A DNA stretch of 64,000 nucleotides from Streptomyces longwoodensis (lineage in GTDB: Bacteria > Actinomycetota > Actinomycetes > Streptomycetales > Streptomycetaceae): NCBI RefSeq assembly GCF_001514125.1, contig NZ_KQ948562.1:170229-234228 (forward strand), read 5' to 3'. The position numbers and the translations under genes were made by a program. Below are positions 41,950 through 50,766 of this stretch, one piece after another; within the stretch, counting starts at the first letter, position 1, and each line of letters starts with the position of its first letter. A model generated the notes under the pieces. It was given only the letters and a program-made list of their open reading frames with translations. It was not told where the DNA came from and ran no database searches.

Positions 41950-42966
41950 ATGCAGCGACGAGCCCAGCGAGACGACCAGAGCGACCGGACCGACCGCAGT
42001 GAGCCGGGCGTCCTGACGGACGGCGGTGACCGGCGGGTGCGGCGTGCGTCCCGGGCCGGCGGGGTGAACCGCGCCCTGGCCGCCGCGGCCGCCCTGCCCG
42101 TGCTGCTGTTCGCGGCGGCCTGTTCCTCGGACTCCGGCTCCGACGACTCCGCTGGTTCGGGCGGCACCGCCCAGGCGGACGCGGGCGGCTCCTCGGCGTC
42201 CGACCCGTCGGTGAGCGCGGCGCCGACCGTGCAGGCGGCGGCGTTCAAGGCGTTGCCGAAGGCGTGCGCGACGCTGTCCGCGAAGACGCTGACCGAGCTG
42301 GTGCCGAAGGCGAAGGCGAAGCAGGGCACGTCCACGGACCCGCAGGACCGGGCGAGCTGCTCGTGGAGCAGCCTGGACAACAACGGCGTCAAGGGCTCGC
42401 AGTTCCGCTGGCTGAACGTGTCGTTGCTGCGCTTCGAGTCGGACGCGACGCGGGGTGCCGGTGACCGGCTGGCGCAGGAGTACTACGCGAAGCAGGTCGG
42501 GGACGCGCAGGCCGTGGCGGGTGCCAAGGGCACGACGTCGCAGGCGGTGCCCGGTACCGGTGACCAGGCGACGGTGGTGCGGTACGACCTGAAGAAGAAG
42601 GAAGGCGCCTTCAAGCAGCAGACGGTCGTCGCGCGGGTGGAGAACGTGGTGGTGACGGTCGACTACAACGGCGCGGGTCTGGCCGGTGACAAGACGCCCA
42701 GTGCCGACACCCTGGTGAAGGCGGCGGAGAAGGCGGCGAAGGAGGCCGTGGTGTCGGTCCGCGCGGCCAATGGCGAGGGCAACGGCGGTGCCGCGTCGGG
42801 TGGTTCGGACGGGAAGCCGTCGGCTTCGGCGTCGCCGTCGACGTCGTCCAAGGCGTCGTCCAAGGCGTCGTCGGCGCCCTCCGTGTCTCCGTCGGCCTCC
42901 CCGTCGAAGTCCGCCGCGAAGGCGGCCGCGGCGGGAGCCTCTCCCTCCGCTTCCCGCAAGAGCTGA
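41950..42966 (+). CDS. DUF3558 lipoprotein paralogue
   Basis: A 338-residue lipoprotein: a polar leader, then signal helix and lipobox FAAAC, followed by a DUF3558-type domain (ACATLSAKTLTELVPKAK; RASCSWSSLDNNG). A long Ser/Ala/Lys-rich tail (about 275-338) is low in complexity and likely extends through the cell wall. ATG 41950 is preceded by GAAGGA at the right distance; ATG 41935 is not. It is downstream of its paralogue and upstream of the DUF2637 gene on the same strand. Confidence 0.88.
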   Translation: MQRRAQRDDQSDRTDRSEPGVLTDGGDRRVRRASRAGGVNRALAAAAALPVLLFAAACSSDSGSDDSAGSGGTAQADAGGSSASDPSVSAAPTVQAAAFKALPKACATLSAKTLTELVPKAKAKQGTSTDPQDRASCSWSSLDNNGVKGSQFRWLNVSLLRFESDATRGAGDRLAQEYYAKQVGDAQAVAGAKGTTSQAVPGTGDQATVVRYDLKKKEGAFKQQTVVARVENVVVTVDYNGAGLAGDKTPSADTLVKAAEKAAKEAVVSVRAANGEGNGGAASGGSDGKPSASASPSTSSKASSKASSAPSVSPSASPSKSAAKAAAAGASPSASRKS

Positions 42967-43042
42967 CGGACCGGCACCCCGTGCGCCGCACACATGTGCC
43001 ACTCTGTTGCGCGCAACGACACGCAATGGGGAGGGAGTACGA

Positions 43043-44344
43043 GTGGCAGCGCCGATACAGCTGACCCGGATGCACCGCGTGCTCATCGGCGTGGTGGTGA
43101 CCGGCGCCGTGATCATCGCCGGCATCGGTTTCGCCGGTTCGTACGCGGCCGTCCGGGAGCTGGCCATCAAGAAGGGCTTCGGGAACTTCTCGTACGTGTT
43201 CCCGGTCGGCATCGACGCCGGCATCTGTGTCCTGCTGGCCCTGGACCTGCTGCTGACGTGGATCCGCATCCCCTTCCCGCTGCTGCGGCAGACGGCGTGG
43301 CTGCTGACGGCGGCGACCATCGCGTTCAACGGCGCGGCGGCCTGGCCGGACCCGCTGGGTGTGGGCATGCACGCCGTCATCCCGGTGCTGTTCGTGGTGT
43401 CGGTGGAGGCGGCCCGTCACGCGATCGGCCGGATCGCGGACATCACGGCGGACAAGCACATGGAGGGCGTGCGGCTGACCCGCTGGCTGCTGTCGCCGGT
43501 GCCGACGTTCCTGCTGTGGCGGCGGATGAAGCTGTGGGAGCTGCGCTCGTACGAGCAGGTCATCAAGCTGGAGCAGGAACGTCTCGTCTACCAGGCGCGG
43601 CTGCGTTCGCGCTTCGGCCGGGCGTGGCGGCGCAAGGCGCCGGTGGAGTCGCTGATGCCGTTGCGGCTGGCGCGCTACGGGGTGCCGCTCGCGGAGACGG
43701 CCCCGGCGGGCCTGGCGGCGGCGGGGATCGAGCCGGTGCTGCTGCCGCCGGCCCCGCGGCAGCAGGCGCCGGCGGCGGTGCCGGAGCTGGCGGGGGTGGC
43801 GGCGGGCGGTGGTACGGCGGCCGGTGCGGCGCCGGTGGGCCGGGCGGTGCCCGGTCCCGCGCGGCGCCCCGAGCCGGCCGAGCCGGAGCCGGAGGTGAGC
43901 CCGTGGCTGCACGCGCGGGACCCGCGGCAGATCGAGTACCACGGGGGTTACGACCCCAACTACGACCCGGAAGCGCAGTACGCGGACTGGTACGAGGAGC
44001 AGCAGCAGGCCGAGCAGTACCAGGACCAGTACCTGCAGGAGCCTCCGCCGGAGGAGCCGGAGCCTTCTCCGGAGGAGACGGGCAGCTTCCCGATCCCGGT
44101 GGCCCCGGGCCGCACGCGGGAGCTCGGCGAGGGCGGCGGCGCGCCGGAGCCGACCGAGGAGGACTACTACCAGGTCTTCAAGCAGTCGATCAGCAGTGGC
44201 AGCGGTTATCCGACGGCCCGTGAGCTGAGCGAGAACGTCGAGGCGGAGTTCGGCCTGGCGCTGCTGCCGGAGGACGCCAAGCGGATGGTCAACCGTTTCA
44301 CGAACCGCTACAACGCGGAGCTGGAGGAGGACCACATCGCCTGA
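43043..44344 (+). CDS. DUF2637 (SpdB-like) membrane protein
   Basis: A 433-residue protein. Four predicted helices lie in residues 10-150 (VLIGVVVTGAVIIAGIGFAG; YVFPVGIDAGICVLLALDLL), matching the DUF2637 domain of SpdB-type proteins, first noted in plasmid spread genes. The middle is disordered (Pro/Ala/Gly-rich) with a Gln/Glu/Tyr-rich patch near 300-340. The end (SGYPTARELSENVEAEFGL then RMVNRFTNRYNAEL) resembles a small helix-turn-helix. GTG 43043 follows GAGGGAG. On this chromosome it is more likely a conserved cell-envelope gene than a plasmid remnant. Confidence 0.85.
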   Translation: MAAPIQLTRMHRVLIGVVVTGAVIIAGIGFAGSYAAVRELAIKKGFGNFSYVFPVGIDAGICVLLALDLLLTWIRIPFPLLRQTAWLLTAATIAFNGAAAWPDPLGVGMHAVIPVLFVVSVEAARHAIGRIADITADKHMEGVRLTRWLLSPVPTFLLWRRMKLWELRSYEQVIKLEQERLVYQARLRSRFGRAWRRKAPVESLMPLRLARYGVPLAETAPAGLAAAGIEPVLLPPAPRQQAPAAVPELAGVAAGGGTAAGAAPVGRAVPGPARRPEPAEPEPEVSPWLHARDPRQIEYHGGYDPNYDPEAQYADWYEEQQQAEQYQDQYLQEPPPEEPEPSPEETGSFPIPVAPGRTRELGEGGGAPEPTEEDYYQVFKQSISSGSGYPTARELSENVEAEFGLALLPEDAKRMVNRFTNRYNAELEEDHIA

Positions 44345-44363
44345 GCCCCGGCGGCGGCGATGA

Positions 44364-44408
44364 GCATGAGGAAGGGGGCCCTCCCGGGGAGGGCCCCCTT
44401 CCTCATGC
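44364..44408. terminator. Long perfect palindrome, bidirectional terminator
   Basis: Arms of 22 bases (44364-44385 and 44387-44408, beginning GCATGAGGAAGGGGGCCCTC) are exact inverted copies with one base between them. It lies between the 3' ends of the convergent DUF2637 and lysS genes, so it can stop transcription from both sides. Confidence 0.85.
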
Positions 44409-44429
44409 GTGCGTCACCGCGTCGCCGGG

Positions 44430-46163
44430 CTACTCGCCGAGCAGCCGCCGTACGCGCTCCTGGCCCACGGCCAGCAGCAGGGTCGGCAGGCGCGGGCCGG
44501 TGTCCCGGCCCACCAGCAGGTGGTAGAGCAGCGCGAAGAACGCCCGCTGGGCGGTCTTGATCTCGGCGGGCAGTTCCTTGGGGGTGGCGTCGGCGGAGAA
44601 CCCGGCCTGGACCTTGGGCACGCCGTAGACGAGGTGCGTCAGCCCGTCCAGTGACCAGTGGTCGGCCAGCCCGTCGAGCAGCAGTCGTACGGACTCGCGG
44701 CCGCGGTCGTCGAGGGACTTCAGCAGCTCGGTGTCGGGCTCGTCGCGGACGATGGTGCGCTGGTCGGCGGGCACGTGGGTGTTGATCCACGCCTCGGCCT
44801 TGTCGTACCGGGGCCGTGCCTCGTCGAGCGAGCCGAGCGGCTGGTCGGGGTCGAGCTCGCTGAGGATGCGCAGCGCCTGGTCCGCGTGGCCGGCGGTGAT
44901 GTCGGCGACGGAGGCCAGCGTCCGGTACGGCAGCGGGCGCGGGGTGCGCGGCAGCTCACCGGCGGCGGTGCGCACGGCGCGGGAGTGGGCGGCGGCGTCG
45001 GCGGGCAGGGCGGTCCCGTCGGCGACCTTGGCGTCGAGCTTGTCCCACTCGTCGTAGAGCCGCTGGATCTCCTGGTCGAAGGCGATCTTGAACGACTGGT
45101 TCGGCCGGCGGCGGGCGTAGAGCCAGCGCAGCAGCTGGGGCTCCATGATCTGCAGCGCGTCGGCCGGGGTGGGCACCCCGCCGCGGGAGGAGGACATCTT
45201 GGCCATGCCGGAGATGCCGACGAAGGCGTACATCGGCCCGATGGGCTGCTCGCCCCCGAAGATGCCGACGATCTGCCCGCCGACCTGGAAGCTGGAGCCG
45301 GGCGAGGAGTGGTCGACGCCGCTGGGCTCGAAGACGACGCCCTCGTAGGCCCAGCGCATGGGCCAGTCGACCTTCCAGACCAGCTTGCCGCGGTTGAACT
45401 CCGCCAGCCGCACGGTCTCGGAGAAGCCGCACGCCGAGCAGGTGTAGGTCAGCTCGGTGGTGTCGTCGTCGTAGGAGGTGACGGTGGTGAGGTCCTTCTC
45501 GCAGTTGCCGCAGTAGGGCTTGTACGGGAAGTACCCGGCGGAGCCGGAGGAGCCGTCGTCCTCGGCGGCGGCGCCGGAGCCCTCGGCGGCCTCCAGCTCG
45601 GCCTCGTCGACGGGCTTCTGCGACTGCTTGGGCCCGGTCTTGGGCTTGGTGCGGTACTGGGCGAGCACGGCGTCGATGTCGGCGCGGTGCTTCATGGCGT
45701 GCAGGATCTGCTCGCGGTAGACGCCGGAGGTGTACTGCGCGGTCTGGCTGATCCCGTCGTACTCGACGCCCAGCTCGGTGAGCGAGGCGGCCATCGCCGC
45801 CTTGAAGTGCTCGGCCCAGTTGGGGTGCGGGGACCCCTGGGGGGCGGGCACCGAGGTGAGCGGCTTGCCGATGTGCTCGGACCAGGTCTCGTCGACACCG
45901 GGGACGCCGGCCGGGACCTTGCGGTAGCGGTCGTAGTCGTCCCAGGAGATCAGGTGGCGCACCTGGTACCCGCGGCGGCGGATCTCGTCGGCGACCAGGT
46001 GCGGGGTCATGACCTCGCGGAGGTTGCCGAGGTGGATCGGGCCGGACGGGGAGAGCCCGGACGCGACCACGACCGGTTTGCCCGGGGCCCGGCGCTCCGA
46101 CGCCTCGATGACCTCGTCCGCGAAACGGGAGACCCAGTCGGTGGTCTCGGTGCTCTGAGCCAC
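44430..46163 (-). CDS. lysS: Class I lysyl-tRNA synthetase
   Basis: A 577-residue class I enzyme (archaeal type), distinct from the class II LysRS of most bacteria. [17 protein letters not shown] holds the HIGH-like motif and [12 protein letters not shown] the KMSKS motif. A cysteine pair set (YCGNCEKD and YTCSACGF) may bind zinc in the middle. The GTG at 46163 gives the [19 protein letters not shown] start; a GTG three codons earlier is possible but sits on GAGGAC. Divergent from argS. Many actinobacteria also have a class II LysS; none is seen in this window. Confidence 0.94.
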   Translation of the reverse strand: MAQSTETTDWVSRFADEVIEASERRAPGKPVVVASGLSPSGPIHLGNLREVMTPHLVADEIRRRGYQVRHLISWDDYDRYRKVPAGVPGVDETWSEHIGKPLTSVPAPQGSPHPNWAEHFKAAMAASLTELGVEYDGISQTAQYTSGVYREQILHAMKHRADIDAVLAQYRTKPKTGPKQSQKPVDEAELEAAEGSGAAAEDDGSSGSAGYFPYKPYCGNCEKDLTTVTSYDDDTTELTYTCSACGFSETVRLAEFNRGKLVWKVDWPMRWAYEGVVFEPSGVDHSSPGSSFQVGGQIVGIFGGEQPIGPMYAFVGISGMAKMSSSRGGVPTPADALQIMEPQLLRWLYARRRPNQSFKIAFDQEIQRLYDEWDKLDAKVADGTALPADAAAHSRAVRTAAGELPRTPRPLPYRTLASVADITAGHADQALRILSELDPDQPLGSLDEARPRYDKAEAWINTHVPADQRTIVRDEPDTELLKSLDDRGRESVRLLLDGLADHWSLDGLTHLVYGVPKVQAGFSADATPKELPAEIKTAQRAFFALLYHLLVGRDTGPRLPTLLLAVGQERVRRLLGE

Positions 46164-46309
46164 GATCGGCACGTCCTCTGATCTGGAGCTGGAAGGGGAT
46201 TGGACCTTCCCATACTCCCAGACGGCGCCGTGGCCGGGAAAACGGCTTTACCCCCCGTGGGATACTGGCTGGGTCTATCCATCCCACGAGGAGAACGGCA
46301 CCCACTCCT

Positions 46310-48082
46310 ATGGCCTCGGTCACGTCCCTCAGCGACTCCGTCCAGCAGCACCTGTCGTCCGCGATCTCGGCCGCCCTGCCCGAGGCCGGTTCCGCGGACC
46401 CGCTGCTGCGACGAAGCGACCGGGCGGACTACCAGGCCAACGGCATGCTGGCCCTGGCGAAGAAGGCCGGCGCGAACCCGCGGGAGCTGGCGGCGCAGGT
46501 CGTCTCCCGGGTGGTCACCGGTGACGTGATCGCGGACGTCGAGGTGTCGGGTCCGGGCTTCCTGAACGTCACCGTCGCGGACGGGGCGATCGTGCGGAAC
46601 CTGGCCGCGCGGTACGCGGACGACACCGGCCGCCTCGGTGTGCCGCTCGCGTCGGAGCCGGGCACCACGGTGATCGACTACGCCCAGCCGAACGTGGCGA
46701 AGGAGATGCACGTCGGTCACCTGCGGTCCGCCGTCATCGGTGACGCGGTGGTCCAACTGCTGGAGTTCACCGGGGAGACGGTGGTGCGCCGGCACCACAT
46801 CGGCGACTGGGGCACCCAGTTCGGCATGCTCATCCAGTACCTGGACGAGCACCCGCACGAGCTGGACCACGGCGGCGCCGAGGTGAGCGGCGAGGAGGCG
46901 ATGTCGAACCTGGACCGCCTCTACAAGGCCGCGCGCCGGAAGTTCGACTCCGACGAGGAGTTCAAGACGCGCGCCCGGCGCCGGGTGGTGGACCTCCAGG
47001 CGGGCGACGCGCACACGCTGGCGACCTGGCAGAAGTTCGTCGACGAGTCGAAGATCTACTTCTTCTCCGTCTTCGAGAAGCTGGACATGGAGGTCCGGGA
47101 CGCCGACATCGTCGGCGAGTCCGGCTACAACGACATGCTCGCCGAGACGTGCCGCCTGCTGGAGGAGTCCGGGGTGGCGGTCCGCTCGGAGGGCGCGCTG
47201 TGCGTGTTCTTCGACGACATCAAGGGCCCGGACGGCAAGCCGGTCCCGCTGATCGTCCAGAAGTCCGACGGCGGCTACGGCTACGCGGCGACCGACCTGT
47301 CCGCGATCCGCGACCGCGTCTTCCACCTGAAGGCGGACACGCTGCTGTACGTCGTGGACGCCCGGCAGTCCCTGCACTTCCGGATGGTCTTCGAGACCGC
47401 CCGCCGGGCCGGCTGGCTGAACGACGACGTCAAGGCGGTCCAGCTCGCCTTCGGCACGGTCCTCGGCAAGGACGGCAAGCCGTTCAAGACGCGTGAGGGC
47501 GAGACGGTCAAGCTCGTCGACCTCCTCGACGAGGCGATCGACCGGGCGACGGCCGTGGTGCGCGAGAAGGACACCCAGGGCCTGCTGGGCGAGGAGGAGA
47601 TCGCCGAGCGGGGCACCCAGGTGGGCATCGGCGCGGTGAAGTACGCGGACCTGTCGACGTCGGCGGCCCGCGACTACAAGTTCGACCTGGACCAGATGGT
47701 CTCCCTCAACGGCGACACTTCGGTCTACCTCCAGTACGCCTACGCCCGCATCCACTCCATCCTCCGCAAGGCCGGCGAGGTCCGCCCCGCGGCCCACCCG
47801 GAACTGGAACTCCACCCGGCGGAGCGGGCCCTGGGCCTGCACGTGGACGCGTTCGCGGAGACGGTGGGGGAGGCGGCCGCCGAGTACGCCCCGCACAAGC
47901 TGGCCGCGTACCTGTACCAACTGGCCTCGCTCTTCACGACGTTCTACGACAAGTGCCCGGTGATCAAGCCGGAGCCGCCGCGGGACGTCGCGGAGAACCG
48001 CCTGTTCCTGTCGGACGTCACGGCGAAGACCCTCCACCAGGGCATGGCCCTGCTGGGCATCAGGACGCCTGAGCGTCTCTGA
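46310..48082 (+). CDS. argS: Arginyl-tRNA synthetase
   Basis: A 590-residue class I synthetase. The amino-terminal additional domain is followed by the HIGH motif in [20 protein letters not shown], the KMSKS-position loop [13 protein letters not shown], and an anticodon-binding domain ending [13 protein letters not shown]. Length is standard. A GAGGAG lies about 20 bases before the ATG, farther than usual, so leader pairing or a leaderless form is possible. Divergent from lysS. Confidence 0.96.
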   Translation: MASVTSLSDSVQQHLSSAISAALPEAGSADPLLRRSDRADYQANGMLALAKKAGANPRELAAQVVSRVVTGDVIADVEVSGPGFLNVTVADGAIVRNLAARYADDTGRLGVPLASEPGTTVIDYAQPNVAKEMHVGHLRSAVIGDAVVQLLEFTGETVVRRHHIGDWGTQFGMLIQYLDEHPHELDHGGAEVSGEEAMSNLDRLYKAARRKFDSDEEFKTRARRRVVDLQAGDAHTLATWQKFVDESKIYFFSVFEKLDMEVRDADIVGESGYNDMLAETCRLLEESGVAVRSEGALCVFFDDIKGPDGKPVPLIVQKSDGGYGYAATDLSAIRDRVFHLKADTLLYVVDARQSLHFRMVFETARRAGWLNDDVKAVQLAFGTVLGKDGKPFKTREGETVKLVDLLDEAIDRATAVVREKDTQGLLGEEEIAERGTQVGIGAVKYADLSTSAARDYKFDLDQMVSLNGDTSVYLQYAYARIHSILRKAGEVRPAAHPELELHPAERALGLHVDAFAETVGEAAAEYAPHKLAAYLYQLASLFTTFYDKCPVIKPEPPRDVAENRLFLSDVTAKTLHQGMALLGIRTPERL

Positions 48083-48104
48083 CGCCGCGTCAACTGCACG
48101 CGTG

Positions 48105-48139
48105 AACGGCCCCGTCGGGATCCTTCCGGCGGGGCCGTT
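48105..48139 (+). terminator. Terminator after argS
   Basis: AACGGCCCCG (48105-48114) and CGGGGCCGTT (48130-48139) form a perfect ten-base stem around a 15-base loop, 22 bases behind the argS stop. Confidence 0.75.
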
Positions 48140-48146
48140 GCGCTGA

Positions 48147-48215
48147 TCAGAAGGCGAAGTCGCACCACACCGCCTGCCGAGCTCCCGTTGCCGCACGCCC
48201 CACTTGTCGCGCCTT
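48147..48215 (-). pseudogene. C-terminal fragment of an ATP-binding (HATPase) regulator
   Basis: On the minus strand RDKWGVRQRELG, then after a one-base shift AVWCDFAF and a stop. This matches the closing strand of small ATP-binding anti-sigma-like proteins that commonly pair with DUF397/DUF5753 loci in streptomycetes. Everything upstream is missing. The family call is by memory of the pattern and is moderate. Confidence 0.5.
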
Positions 48216-48217
48216 GA

Positions 48218-48388
48218 ACGCCGAACCACGAGCACGTGGCCTACACCGAGTCGCAGCGCGGGAGCCAGTGGGTCTCCAGCCCGGAGGAGGTATCCATCCT
48301 GGCGCGCAGACATGCGATGCTGCGGACGCAGGCCATGACCACCCAGGACTCGCTGCGCCTGCTCGACCGCCTGCGAGGAGAGCGATGA
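48218..48388 (+). pseudogene. C-terminal fragment of an XRE/DUF5753 regulator
   Basis: A frame open from 48218 reads VAYTESQRGSQWVSSPEEVS then ILARRHAMLRTQAMTTQDSL and RLLDRLRGER before a stop. This is the typical end of a DUF5753 domain in XRE-type regulators. The helix-turn-helix and most of the domain are absent. Its stop overlaps the following DUF397 start as ATGA, the usual arrangement of the intact pair. Confidence 0.65.
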
Positions 48389-48576
48389 GCACCGAGGCCC
48401 TTCAGTGGTCCAAGTCGTCCTACAGCGGAAGCGAAGGCGGCGCCTGCCTCGAAGTCGCCGTCACCCCCCACACCATCCACGTCCGCGACTCCAAGACCGC
48501 CCCGGACCACCACGCCCCCACCCTCCACATCACCCCCGCCACCTGGACCGACTTCCTCGCCTACGCCGTGAAGTGA
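48385..48576 (+). CDS. DUF397 protein (orphaned from its XRE partner)
   Basis: A 63-residue DUF397 protein: LQWSKSSYSGSEGGACLEVA, VRDSKTAPDHHAPTLHITPA and a closing W-TDFL segment. These small proteins act with an XRE/DUF5753 regulator (WhiJ type), whose gene normally precedes them. Here that gene survives only as a fragment overlapping this start, so the protein has lost its local partner and promoter. It may be silent, or partner with another paralogue. Confidence 0.88.
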   Translation: MSTEALQWSKSSYSGSEGGACLEVAVTPHTIHVRDSKTAPDHHAPTLHITPATWTDFLAYAVK

Positions 48577-48610
48577 GCCTCGGCCGCGGGCCGTTGTCAG
48601 TGGGCGCCCC

Positions 48611-48616
48611 TACAGT
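48611..48616 (+). promoter_or_regulatory. -10 box TACAGT before the DUF4253 gene
   Basis: TACAGT is followed by seven bases and the ATG at 48624 without a ribosome-binding site, suggesting a leaderless transcript. The -35 is unclear. Confidence 0.4.
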
Positions 48617-48623
48617 CGGCCGC

Positions 48624-49415
48624 ATGGCGACTCTTCCCAATCCGCTGCCCTCCCTGGCCACCGATCCGAGTGGGCGTTCGCTCGGGCTCCGGCTTCCGCC
48701 GGGGCGGCTGATCGACGTCACGGAGGACGGACCGTGGCACGAACCCCTGCTGTGGCACGCAGACAAGTCGGCCGCGCCCGGCACCTGGAGCGCCCTCGGC
48801 GGGCCCGCGGCGCGGGCCGGGCTGCTGCCCGTGCTGGTGGACCTCGGCGGGTCGCAGGGCGGGCCCGAGGGGTGGGAGCTGCTGCCCGGCGAGGTGTCGT
48901 ACCCGGGGGACCACGACCCGGACGAGGTGCTGGCCGAGTACTGGGAGGAGTGCGCCGCCGAGGACGAGCCGTGGCCCGGGCTCGGCGACAGCCGGCCCGG
49001 TGCGACCGCCACGCCGGACGTGCGGGCCGCGGAGGTCGCCGACGGGCTGTCCGCCGAGTGCCCGTCCTGGTTCAAGGACCCGCACCTGGCCCTGGTGTCC
49101 GCCCGACGCAGCGCCGACATACCCGCGGCCGTCGGCTGGACGGGCCCGCTGAACCACGAGGGCGACGTCGCGCGCCTGTGCGCCGTGCTGCGCACCTGGG
49201 AGGACCGCTTCGGGCTGCGCGTCGTCGGCCTCGGCTTCGACGTCCTGGTCGCGTCCGTCGCCGCCCCGCCGGCCACCCTCACGGAGGCCGGGCAGGTGGC
49301 GGCGGAGCACTTCGCGTTCTGCCCGGACAACATCCTGCAGAGCGGCCCGGGCACGCTCGACGCCTACGCCAAGGGGCTCGTCGGCGAGCACGCCTGGACC
49401 TTCTGGTGGGACTGA
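48624..49415 (+). CDS. DUF4253 protein
   Basis: A 263-residue soluble protein with the DUF4253 domain in its carboxy-terminal half (PSWFKDPHLALVSARRSADI, then GDVARLCAVLRTWEDRFGLR and YAKGLVGEHAWTFWWD at the end). The amino-terminal half is proline- and acid-rich. Function unknown. The start is at ATG 48624, where the amino-terminal sequence MATLPNPLPSLA begins; upstream in-frame sequence belongs to the DUF397 region. Confidence 0.88.
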   Translation: MATLPNPLPSLATDPSGRSLGLRLPPGRLIDVTEDGPWHEPLLWHADKSAAPGTWSALGGPAARAGLLPVLVDLGGSQGGPEGWELLPGEVSYPGDHDPDEVLAEYWEECAAEDEPWPGLGDSRPGATATPDVRAAEVADGLSAECPSWFKDPHLALVSARRSADIPAAVGWTGPLNHEGDVARLCAVLRTWEDRFGLRVVGLGFDVLVASVAAPPATLTEAGQVAAEHFAFCPDNILQSGPGTLDAYAKGLVGEHAWTFWWD

Positions 49416-49439
49416 GCCCCGTCCCACCGAAAGAGGAAC

Positions 49440-50660
49440 TCAACCCCCCAGCAGGCCTCGGCCCAGGCGTCGCAGGCCCTCCGTGATCTCCTGTGGCGTC
49501 TGGGTCACGAAGCACAGCCGCAGCGTGCCCGGGTCGGGGGTGCCGGCGTAGAAGGGCGCGCCGGGGACGTAGGCCACGTCCTCGGCGACGACCCGGGGCA
49601 GCAGCGCGGTGGTGTCGTACGGCTCCGGCAGCCGCGCCCAGAGGAACATGCCGCCCTCGGGGCGGTTCCAGGTGGAGCCCTCGGGGAGCGCGCCGGGCAG
49701 GGCGGCGAGCATGGCGTCGCGGCGCTCGCGGTAGACGCCCGCCACCCTGGCGACGTGGGCGTCGAGGTCGTACTCCGTGAGGTAGCGGGCGGCGGCGAGC
49801 TGGTTCACGGTCGGGGTGTGCAGGTCGGCGGCCTGCTTGGCGACGGCGCAGGCGCGGCGCAGCTCGGCGGGGGCGCGCAGCCAGCCCAGGCGCAGTCCGG
49901 GGGCCATGACCTTGGAGAAGGAGCCGAGCAGCACGGTGCGGTCGCGGGCGTCGTCGTGGGTCGCGATCCAGGGCACGCGCTCGCCCTCGTAGCGCAGTTC
50001 GCCGTACGGGTCGTCCTCGACGATCCACAGGCCGTGGCGCGCGGCGACGGCGGCGAGCGCGGCGCGGCGGCCGGCGGGCAGGGTGCGGCCGGTGGGGTTC
50101 TGGAAGGTGGGGACGGTGTAGAGCAGCTTGGGCCGCTCGCGCACGACGAGGTCGGCGAGGGCGTCCGGGTCGGGCCCGTCGGCGTCGCCGGGGACGGCGA
50201 GGACGCGGGCGCCGGCGAGGCCGAAGACCTGGAGGGCGGCGAGGTAGCAGGGCTCCTCGACGAGGACGGTGTCGCCGGGGTCGAGGAGCGCGCTCGCGAG
50301 GAGGGAGAGGGCCTGCTGGGAGCCGGTGGTGACGAGCAGGTCGTCGGCGTCGGTGGCGAGTCCGCGGGCCGTGTGCCGGGCGGCGAGGAGGTCGCGCAGG
50401 GCGGGTTCGCCCTCGGTGGTGGCGTACTGCAGGGCCTGCGCGGGGAGTTCGTCGAGCACGTACCGGAAGGCGGCGGCCACCCCGGCCTGGTCGAAGACGT
50501 CCGGGGCGGGCAGCCCGCCGGCGAAGTTGATGACCTCGGGGCGGGCGGTGACGGCGAGGATGTCCCGCACCGGCGACCCGCCGACGGTCCGTGCGCGGGC
50601 GGCGAGCGGCGGCGGGGCGGCGGCTTCGCGCGGGCGGGCGGTTTCCGGGGCGACGGTCAT
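49440..50660 (-). CDS. PLP-dependent aminotransferase (class I/II)
   Basis: A 406-residue fold-type I PLP enzyme. VINFAGGLPAPDVF, GSQQALSLLASALLDPGDTV, VPTFQNPTGRTLP and the PLP lysine in LLGSFSKVMAPGLRLGW identify the 2-aminoadipate/MocR-like subgroup, here without a DNA-binding domain. It transaminates an amino acid, perhaps an aromatic or aminoadipate, but the substrate is not certain. It stands alone. Confidence 0.93.
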   Translation of the reverse strand: MTVAPETARPREAAAPPPLAARARTVGGSPVRDILAVTARPEVINFAGGLPAPDVFDQAGVAAAFRYVLDELPAQALQYATTEGEPALRDLLAARHTARGLATDADDLLVTTGSQQALSLLASALLDPGDTVLVEEPCYLAALQVFGLAGARVLAVPGDADGPDPDALADLVVRERPKLLYTVPTFQNPTGRTLPAGRRAALAAVAARHGLWIVEDDPYGELRYEGERVPWIATHDDARDRTVLLGSFSKVMAPGLRLGWLRAPAELRRACAVAKQAADLHTPTVNQLAAARYLTEYDLDAHVARVAGVYRERRDAMLAALPGALPEGSTWNRPEGGMFLWARLPEPYDTTALLPRVVAEDVAYVPGAPFYAGTPDPGTLRLCFVTQTPQEITEGLRRLGRGLLGG

Positions 50661-50766
50661 GACGGCTCCTTCGGCTGCGGGCGGGCGCCTCGCGTTGCCC
50701 GCAGCCTAGGGAGATGGGTGCCGTCTACACATGACCTTTTCGGGATGTGGACGAACCGCACAGGGC

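Noticed and set aside
43043-44344. DUF2637 gene as evidence of an integrated plasmid
   Set aside because: No integrase, replication gene or attachment site is present, and the neighbours are ordinary chromosomal genes.
46007-48313. 768-codon open frame opposite argS
   Set aside because: Shadow of argS for most of its length. Only its last-gap part (48147-48215) carries a recognisable fragment, reported as a pseudogene.
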